NCBI GenBank assembly: GCA_963815495.1
Contig: CAWFGW010000015.1
Span: forward strand, 149,630 to 213,629
Direction: 5' to 3'
DNA from: CAWFGW01 sp963815495
GTDB lineage: Bacteria > Bacteroidota > Bacteroidia > Cytophagales > JAAEPT01
DNA length: 64,000 nt
How positions within the stretch are numbered: position 1 is the first letter of the stretch; every line of letters starts with the position of its first letter. Both the position numbers and the translations under genes were made by a program. The notes below the pieces were generated by a model that was given only the letters and a program-made list of their open reading frames with translations, was not told where the DNA came from and ran no database searches. This document shows positions 58,578 through 64,000 of this stretch, in pieces.

Positions 58578-59176
58578 GTAGTGTTAATAATAAATAATTA
58601 GATGATTAAAATTCTCTTTTATTGATTCTATTATCATGTGAATTCGTGGATAAGCTATTTATCTACACGCTTGTTTAATTCAAATTGATGTTATAGATAG
58701 CCAATTAATCACATTTACACAATTTTTGCACTTTGTAATTTAGCTATTATGAGCAGGTTATCTATTTAATTCTCATTCAACTTATTTTATTAACATTTAA
58801 TTCAGATGCTTATCCCTGTTTATAAAGGTATCCATAACTCAAGGTTAAGTGACCATTAATTAACATCGTTTTGTTGCGATGAAACTAATACACCTATTTT
58901 ATCAACTAATGGGAGCTTATACACCCCATGATAAGCTTATTTAACACCATTTTCGGTATAAATAACAGTGTAAATGTGTACAAATAGTCAACTGATTGTT
59001 TTTTCTATCTTATCTCGATTTCAATGGATGAAGCTAACTGAATAACTTACTGAATGATTAAACAAATGCAATTATCATAAAGTTTGGATAGTCTAATATG
59101 CAGTTATCTAAGATTATCAGTCATCTATTTAAGCATATTAGCATATAGACCAAACTAAAGATATTGATAGAACGTG
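58578..59176. other. AT-rich 599-bp gap with DnaA-box-like sites, candidate oriC
   Basis: No gene or tRNA. Very AT-rich with many TTATC/GATAA words. Two near-consensus DnaA boxes (TTATCCACG on the minus strand at 58645-58653 and TTATCTACA at 58659-58667) face each other 5 bases apart. A further weak match is TTATCCCTG at 58810-58818. Two parS-consensus sites lie 3.5 kb away near mnmG. Origin activity is inferred only. Confidence 0.45.
58645..58667. promoter_or_regulatory. Pair of facing DnaA-box-like sites
   Basis: CGTGGATAA and TTATCTACA, each one base off the consensus TTATCCACA on its strand, in inverted order with a 5-base gap. Confidence 0.5.
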
Positions 59177-60769
59177 TTAAAAAGTAATGTTAATATCTGC
59201 AAACTCCCAATTCGCTTTTACATCTAAAACTTCCTGATTGAAATAGATACTTTCAGGAACCGTTCTTTTTTTAAAGTTTCCCTTTTCTATTTTCCCATCC
59301 TGATTATCATCTATCAATATTCTCATCGTATATTTTCCAGGTGAAATACTTTTAAATGTGTATATAGGCGTGTTTTTTATTGATTTGTTTATAATATATT
59401 GATTATCAATTAGTTGTAATTCGTAGTTCTTCTTTCTTGTATCAAGCGTTCCTTTTATCAGTCCATAATTATCAGATAGATATGGTAAGTAAGTAACTTT
59501 GTCTTGTTTACTGGTTAAACCGCTAATGGAAGTAAATTGGTTTTCAGTGAATTGAAGTTCTACGGTGTCCTTCTTAAACGATGGATGATAAATCTGTAAT
59601 CGTGTTTTACCATTTGACCAATTATATTGAATTTGTTCTTTATCAAGGTAGACGCTGTCTCTAAGTTTTAATATTTGTGTGCTATCAAGCATTGTTTTTA
59701 TTGGCTCGATAAATTCCATTACGAAAAAGGTGGTATCCTGTAACCGATCAAAATAAAACTGCTTTTTAAGAGCCCCACTTGGTTTATTATCACGATTAAC
59801 CTTAATTGCTATAGTTGAATCAATTTGTGTGTTTAAAGAATCAACTAATACAAATTGTATTGTGGTACTATCCACCACTGAGCTAGTATCAAAAAGTTGA
59901 ATGAAGTTATCTTCTGCCTTTACTTTAAAGTAGGATTCAGGATAACTTGTTTTGTCTTGATAGATCCCTTTATTTGTTTTTACCTGATAATAATTATCCC
60001 GGGGAGAAATAGTAACTATTTTAAAAAGCGTATCGGGTTCTAAAATCATCCTTAATTGTACATTGTTGATTGCTGAATCTAATTGTATAATAGAGGAGAG
60101 GAAGCCTATTTTTTCTTTGTTGAGATCGTATTTGAAGTTTTGATTTTTATCTGTAATGCTAATTAATTCATATTCGCCAGCTTTTAAATAGTTTAATTTA
60201 AAACTTCCAGATTCATCGGTTTGAGTATAATACTTAGGTTTATTGGAGAATAACTCTGCTGTGTCAGTTTGTGCATACAAACCTACTAAAGCTTTACTCA
60301 CAGGTTGGTTGGTTAAATGGTCAACTACTTTACCCGAAATTGAAAGTGAGTCTATTTTATCACCAGTAGAAAAAGCTATCACAACATTTTCAACGACATT
60401 GCCTTCCGTTATATCTTTAATACTTTTTCCAAAGTTGATGGTGTAGGTTGTATTTTCCTCTAATTCTTGATTGAAATTAAGACGTACAGAATTCTTACTT
60501 GTCACTACTTTAATCTTATCAATATCTAAGGATGGAGTGGTATATATTTCATTTTGATAATTTGCTACCTGTACTCGTTCATCAAAACTTATTTCAATAT
60601 AATCTTTATTGTAATTAGTCAAATTTGATGCATTTGGAATTGATGCTTCTTCTTTGAGTACTGGAGGTGTATTATCTACTGGACCTCCTGTTGGTGGAAC
60701 AATATTAGCACAACGTGAAAAGAAGAGTATAAAACAACTACTGAAGAATATAAGACAAAAGTTTTTCAT
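59177..60769 (-). CDS. Lipoprotein with Big_5/SbsA-type Ig-like domain
   Basis: A 530-residue lipoprotein. The signal ends in the lipobox FFSRC, followed by ANIVPPTGGPVDNTPP, the entry of a Big_5/SbsA Ig-like domain (about 35-135, YIEISFDERVQVANY). A carboxypeptidase-regulatory-like beta sandwich follows (about 143-245, ISGKVVDHLTNQPVSKALVGLYA). The rest is beta-rich and unrecognised. Proteins of this layout are common surface lipoproteins of Bacteroidota, role unknown. Its start lies 1 base after the mnmG stop, so they share a transcript. Confidence 0.82.
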   Translation of the reverse strand: MKNFCLIFFSSCFILFFSRCANIVPPTGGPVDNTPPVLKEEASIPNASNLTNYNKDYIEISFDERVQVANYQNEIYTTPSLDIDKIKVVTSKNSVRLNFNQELEENTTYTINFGKSIKDITEGNVVENVVIAFSTGDKIDSLSISGKVVDHLTNQPVSKALVGLYAQTDTAELFSNKPKYYTQTDESGSFKLNYLKAGEYELISITDKNQNFKYDLNKEKIGFLSSIIQLDSAINNVQLRMILEPDTLFKIVTISPRDNYYQVKTNKGIYQDKTSYPESYFKVKAEDNFIQLFDTSSVVDSTTIQFVLVDSLNTQIDSTIAIKVNRDNKPSGALKKQFYFDRLQDTTFFVMEFIEPIKTMLDSTQILKLRDSVYLDKEQIQYNWSNGKTRLQIYHPSFKKDTVELQFTENQFTSISGLTSKQDKVTYLPYLSDNYGLIKGTLDTRKKNYELQLIDNQYIINKSIKNTPIYTFKSISPGKYTMRILIDDNQDGKIEKGNFKKRTVPESIYFNQEVLDVKANWEFADINITF

Positions 60770-62632
60770 TTATTTCCCTAAATAAATCATCATTACGGAT
60801 ATATCTGCTGGAGTAACGCCACTAATGCGTGAAGCTTGTCCTAACGATTTTGGTTTATGTTTTTTTAGTTTTTCTCTTGCTTCATAAGACATCGAAGAAA
60901 GTTGATCATAGTTAAAATCTTCTTTGATAAACAAATTTTCCATCTGACTCATTTTATCAGCCATCATGGCTTCTTTTTCTATATAGTCTTCATACTTTAT
61001 TTGTATTAAAGCTGACTCCAAAAATTCCTTATCATATTTCTCATAATATTCTTTGACTCGCGGAATATCGACTGCTAAACTATCGAGTTCGAGTTGGGGA
61101 CGTTTGAGTAAATTATATAATGTGGTTCCAAATTGAATTCCCGAGGTGTTGTTTTTTTCCAGGATTGCATTAATCTTATCGGGCTTTAATTTGTGTTGTT
61201 TTGTTTCATTAACAAAGTCTTTCATTGATTGTTCTTTGTCCCTTACACGATCATAACGAGCTTGACTGGCAAGACCTAAATCATAACCTAACTTTGTCAA
61301 TCGTAAGTCGGCATTATCCTGTCTTAGTAGAATGCGGTACTCTGCTCTAGAGGTAAACATACGATAGGGTTCTTCCGTACCCTTGTTCACCAAGTCATCA
61401 ATCAACACACCTATATAAGCTTCCGATCTTTTTAGAATCACTTCTTCTTTTTCACTTGCTTTCCTTGAAGCATTTATCCCTGCCATTAATCCTTGGCAAG
61501 CTGCTTCCTCATAACCTGTTGTTCCGTTTATTTGACCTGCAAAATATAAGTTCTTTATTAACTTAGTTTCTAGGGTTAAATGGAGTTGTGTAGGAGGGAA
61601 GAAGTCATATTCTATTGCATAACCAGGTCGGAACATCTTAGCGTTTTCAAAACCTTTAATTTTACGTAAGGCTTTGTATTGCACATCTTCTGGAAGAGAA
61701 GTAGAAAAACCGTTCACATATACTTCTACCGTATCCCATCCTTCCGGCTCTACAAATATCTGGTGTCTGTCTTTATCTGCAAAGCGGTTGATTTTATCTT
61801 CTACTGAAGGACAATATCGTGGACCGAGCCCTTTTATTCTACCATTAAACATAGGTGAACGATCAAAGCCAGTCTTTAAAACATCATGTACTTCAGGGCT
61901 TGTATAAGTGATATGACAACTTCTTTGTTCTTTTAATGGTTGTGTATCCGTATAAGAAAACTTAAAAGGAACCTCATCACCTTTTTGTTCCTCCATTGCT
62001 TCATAGTTAAGCGATCTCCCATCGATGCGTGGTGGAGTACCGGTTTTCATTCTACCTGATTCAAAACCTAAGGATACTAATTGCTCTGTTATACCAGTTG
62101 CAGATTTCTCTCCTGTTCTACCACCACCAAATTGTTTCTCTCCGATATGAATTAGTCCATTTAAAAATGTACCATTTGTTAATACTACTGTTTCACTGAG
62201 TATTTCTAGACCCAATGCTGTTTTCACCCCTATTACTTTACCGTCTTTTACGATAACTTCTTTCACCATTTCTTGCCAGAAGTCTACATTAGGGGTTCGT
62301 TCCAATGCCAGTCTCCATTCTTCGGAAAAACGAAATCGATCGTTTTGGGTTCGCGGACTCCACATGGCTGGACCCTTTGATTTGTTCAGCATACGAAACT
62401 GGATCATTGATTTGTCGCTAATGATTCCTGAGTAACCACCTAACGCATCTATTTCCCGAACTATTTGCCCTTTCGCCACACCACCCACCGCAGGGTTGCA
62501 TGACATTAAAGCAATTGAGTTCATATTCATTGTTACTAATAAAACCTTAGAACCCATGTTGGCAGCTGCCGCAGCGGCTTCACAACCCGCATGTCCAGCA
62601 CCCACAACAATGACATCGTATTTTGGAAACAT
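60770..62632 (-). CDS. mnmG: tRNA uridine-34 5-carboxymethylaminomethyl modification enzyme, subunit MnmG
   Basis: MnmG (GidA) with MnmE modifies U34 of several tRNAs. The 620-residue FAD protein opens with YDVIVVGAGHAGCEAAAAAAN (dinucleotide fold) and has the family motifs SCNPAVGGVAKGQIVREIDALGG, GTFLNG, TGTPPRIDGRS, YCPSVEDKI and FAGQINGTTGYEEAA. The C-terminal helical domain binds MnmE and tRNA. Full length. mnmG is a classic neighbour of the chromosome origin in many bacteria. Two parS-like sites lie just upstream. Confidence 0.97.
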   Translation of the reverse strand: MFPKYDVIVVGAGHAGCEAAAAAANMGSKVLLVTMNMNSIALMSCNPAVGGVAKGQIVREIDALGGYSGIISDKSMIQFRMLNKSKGPAMWSPRTQNDRFRFSEEWRLALERTPNVDFWQEMVKEVIVKDGKVIGVKTALGLEILSETVVLTNGTFLNGLIHIGEKQFGGGRTGEKSATGITEQLVSLGFESGRMKTGTPPRIDGRSLNYEAMEEQKGDEVPFKFSYTDTQPLKEQRSCHITYTSPEVHDVLKTGFDRSPMFNGRIKGLGPRYCPSVEDKINRFADKDRHQIFVEPEGWDTVEVYVNGFSTSLPEDVQYKALRKIKGFENAKMFRPGYAIEYDFFPPTQLHLTLETKLIKNLYFAGQINGTTGYEEAACQGLMAGINASRKASEKEEVILKRSEAYIGVLIDDLVNKGTEEPYRMFTSRAEYRILLRQDNADLRLTKLGYDLGLASQARYDRVRDKEQSMKDFVNETKQHKLKPDKINAILEKNNTSGIQFGTTLYNLLKRPQLELDSLAVDIPRVKEYYEKYDKEFLESALIQIKYEDYIEKEAMMADKMSQMENLFIKEDFNYDQLSSMSYEAREKLKKHKPKSLGQASRISGVTPADISVMMIYLGK

Positions 62633-62656
62633 ATATTATGTGTTTATGATTGCAGA

Positions 62657-62672
62657 TGTTTCACGTGGAACA
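62657..62672. promoter_or_regulatory. parS-consensus site 1 (ParB binding)
   Basis: TGTTTCACGTGGAACA, whose complement fits the consensus TGTTNCACGTGAAACA exactly. It lies 24 bases upstream of mnmG in a 22-base near-palindrome. Confidence 0.85.
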
Positions 62673-62723
62673 TCTGATAAAAACCAATTCTGTTTATTGA
62701 AGTTTTTAAATAGATTGTTTTAA

Positions 62724-62739
62724 TGTTTCACGTGGAACA
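62724..62739. promoter_or_regulatory. parS-consensus site 2 (ParB binding)
   Basis: An identical 16-base copy, TGTTTCACGTGGAACA, 51 bases from site 1 and directly next to the stop codon of ybeY. parS sites cluster near origins in most bacteria. Confidence 0.85.
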
Positions 62740-63171
62740 TTACTTTGGCCACAAAGATAGACAAGCATCTTCGTTTTTCCGCATCTCGGTTTCTTCTTCT
62801 TTTGATTTGTCACCGAAACCTAAAAGGTGTAATAAACCGTGGGCGATTACTCGGTTAAGTTCTGTGGTGAATTCGACTGCATTGGTCTTTGCATTTTCTC
62901 TTACACGATCAATTGATATGAATATGTCCCCTTCAATTATTCCTTCTTCATCGGCATTGTCAAATGTGATAATATCGGTATAGTAATCGTGATCCAGGTA
63001 TTCTTTGTTGATTTGAAGGAGGTAATCGTCACTACAAAAAATATAATTCAGGGTAGTTAGATAGTGTTGATGATTACTAATAATTGGTTCTAACCATGAA
63101 AGGTACTTTTCAACAGACAAGTCTAACTCGGGAGTATCTTCGAAGAAAAAAGTTAGCTCTTGTTCTTCCAT
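62740..63171 (-). CDS. ybeY: Endoribonuclease YbeY
   Basis: YbeY takes part in 16S rRNA 3'-end maturation and ribosome quality control. The 143-residue protein has the family layout and the metal motif HGLLHLLGFGD (111-121): His111 and His115 are kept, but the usual third His is Asp121. I recall a non-His residue here in other Bacteroidota copies. It overlaps the next gene by one base and ends next to a parS site. Confidence 0.93.
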   Translation of the reverse strand: MEEQELTFFFEDTPELDLSVEKYLSWLEPIISNHQHYLTTLNYIFCSDDYLLQINKEYLDHDYYTDIITFDNADEEGIIEGDIFISIDRVRENAKTNAVEFTTELNRVIAHGLLHLLGFGDKSKEEETEMRKNEDACLSLWPK

Positions 63172-63575
63172 TACATATTAAATACTAGCTCAACTTCTTT
63201 ACCATTTTCTGAAAAAGCTACTTCATCCGATAATTGTTTCATTAAAAAGATGCCTCGACCACCAACTTTTTCAATATTTTCGGGGGCTGTGGGATCAGGG
63301 ACATTTTCGTAGTCAAACCCTTCACCTTGATCTTGGATAGTAAAACGAAGCGTTTTTTCTTCTAAGACTAAAGAGAGGTTTACCGTTTTTTTAGCATCAG
63401 ACTTATTGCCATGTACAATAGCGTTGTTGACAGATTCAGTTACTGCAATCATGATGTTTCCATATAGGTCATCGTTGATGTGAAACTTGTCTTTCGCATT
63501 GTCAATAAAGCTTTCTACAATGCGAATATTTTCTGGAACAGAAGGAACTTGTATGTTTATTTTATCCATGGTCAT
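63171..63575 (-). CDS. RsbW-like ATP-binding anti-sigma/serine kinase domain protein
   Basis: A 134-residue GHKL-type ATP-binding domain (HATPase_c_2). Motifs: N box ESVNNAIVHGN (about 47-57), G1 box DQGEGFD and G2 box GGRGIFLM near residue 110. RsbW/SpoIIAB relatives bind and phosphorylate an anti-sigma-antagonist or act in partner-switching. No sigma factor or antagonist gene is beside it. It is coupled with ybeY by a one-base overlap, which suggests co-expression with rRNA maturation and DUF4175 rather than a stress operon. Confidence 0.85.
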   Translation of the reverse strand: MTMDKINIQVPSVPENIRIVESFIDNAKDKFHINDDLYGNIMIAVTESVNNAIVHGNKSDAKKTVNLSLVLEEKTLRFTIQDQGEGFDYENVPDPTAPENIEKVGGRGIFLMKQLSDEVAFSENGKEVELVFNM

Positions 63576-63605
63576 TTTTGCAATCGAAATCTACTAATAA
63601 TACCC

Positions 63606-64000
63606 CTATTTTTCAATGCTTTGAAAATATTCATTGATTTCTTGTTTGTAATAAGGTGTTAAATTCGGAGGGATAGTCTTAAGCAGCTCTATTTCCTTTT
63701 GTTTCTCCTTTAAATACTTTTCAATCTCAGGGCTAGTTGTACGGTTAAATTGCGTTGCGGTTTTGGATTCTCGCTTATTTTCAAAATCTTTTTCTTTCAA
63801 GGCTTTTTCTGCTTCAAGTAAACGCGTAAGAATTTCTTGTTGACGCTGTATAGTTTGCTGAGAAAGTTGTTTGTTCACTAATTCTTCTTCTGTTTTTTCC
63901 ATCAGCTGTTCTAGTTTTTTCAGTTTATCGCCCAATTCTTTGGAAGATGAATCTCTCCCTTCTTCACCCTTTTTCTCTCCCGGTTTAATACCATTACCTT
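63606..64000 (-). CDS. DUF4175-like membrane protein, C-terminal part, 5' end beyond window
   Basis: The frame on the minus strand is open through base 64000, so only the last about 130 codons are present. It contains long coiled-coil text (LKKLEQLMEKTEEELVNKQLSQQTIQRQQEILTRLLEAEKALKEKDFENKRESK) that I recall from the end of DUF4175 proteins, large membrane proteins usually upstream of the RsbW-like gene, ybeY and mnmG in flavobacteria. Its function is unknown. The frame gives no start in the window. Confidence 0.75.
   Translation of the reverse strand, partial: GNGIKPGEKKGEEGRDSSSKELGDKLKKLEQLMEKTEEELVNKQLSQQTIQRQQEILTRLLEAEKALKEKDFENKRESKTATQFNRTTSPEIEKYLKEKQKEIELLKTIPPNLTPYYKQEINEYFQSIEK

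Noticed and set aside
62723..62983. Rightward open frame opposite ybeY
   Set aside because: It is antisense to the well-supported ybeY and has no protein-like features.
63171..63575. RsbW-like protein as part of a sigma-B type stress operon
   Set aside because: No sigma factor or anti-anti-sigma gene is next to it; it is coupled to ybeY instead.

Overview
The window is AT-rich DNA from a member of the Bacteroidota, most likely of the order Flavobacteriales. The signs are type IX secretion (T9SS) sorting domains of both types, a PorP/SprF-like barrel protein, TAnnTTTG promoter boxes, and lineage-typical genes: an OstA-like protein with BamD, DUF4835 between coaB and recN, and DUF4175 upstream of ybeY. 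The species cannot be named from the sequence. No plasmid, prophage or CRISPR array is visible. Most of the window is chromosomal housekeeping DNA with small accessory patches.

Layout. 0-6 kb: the 3' part of mutS, a T9SS cargo/PorP pair, two tandem expansin-like proteins and a lipoprotein. 6-7.1 kb: tRNA-His followed by a nested tandem array of GIY-YIG genes and broken tRNA-His pieces. 7-13 kb: dihydroorotase, a DEAD-box helicase and glycine decarboxylase. 13-15 kb: a secreted GH9 glucanase. 15.2-17.1 kb: a seven-transmembrane receptor whose C-terminus resembles the DNA-binding end of an IS1595-type transposase. 17-27 kb: a leftward run of metabolic, RNA-modification and transport genes, including a secreted caspase-like protein. 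26.8-32.5 kb: an E1 2-oxoacid dehydrogenase fusion, a cassette of low-complexity secreted repeat proteins with a YtxJ-like protein, and lipA. 33-44.9 kb: ferrochelatase, a REP-associated transposase with four REP hairpins, tilS, an envelope block (OstA-like, BamD), rpoZ, a split coaC/coaB, recN and fabI. 45-49.7 kb: an accessory patch with fabV, an HNH nuclease, a metalloprotease, a broken SRPBCC gene, composite repeats and tRNA-Val. 49.8-56.8 kb: AsmA-like protein, two convergent DUF547 genes, a LacI-type regulator, 74-bp repeats and a pseudouridine synthase. 56.7-64 kb: a TPR protein, a 600-bp AT-rich gap with DnaA-box-like sites, a Big_5-type lipoprotein, mnmG, ybeY, an RsbW-like kinase and the end of a DUF4175 gene.

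How parts fit together. The expansins and the GH9 enzyme form a plausible polysaccharide-loosening and cutting set, two of them tagged for T9SS export. OstA-like protein and BamD serve outer-membrane biogenesis. Two sites matching the parS consensus flank the mnmG/ybeY junction, and a DnaA-box-like cluster lies 3.6 kb away, so the right end may lie near the replication origin.

Most unusual items: (1) the receptor/transposase-zinc-ribbon fusion at 15.3 kb; (2) the tRNA-His/GIY-YIG array, where each unit of about 355 bp joins at the same D-loop position and the nuclease stop codon is made of tRNA sequence; (3) REP hairpins that supply the stop codons of three genes; (4) the parS pair with a candidate origin; (5) a frame-split repeat-protein pair at 29-30 kb. 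All functions are inferred from sequence reading alone; no database search was run.
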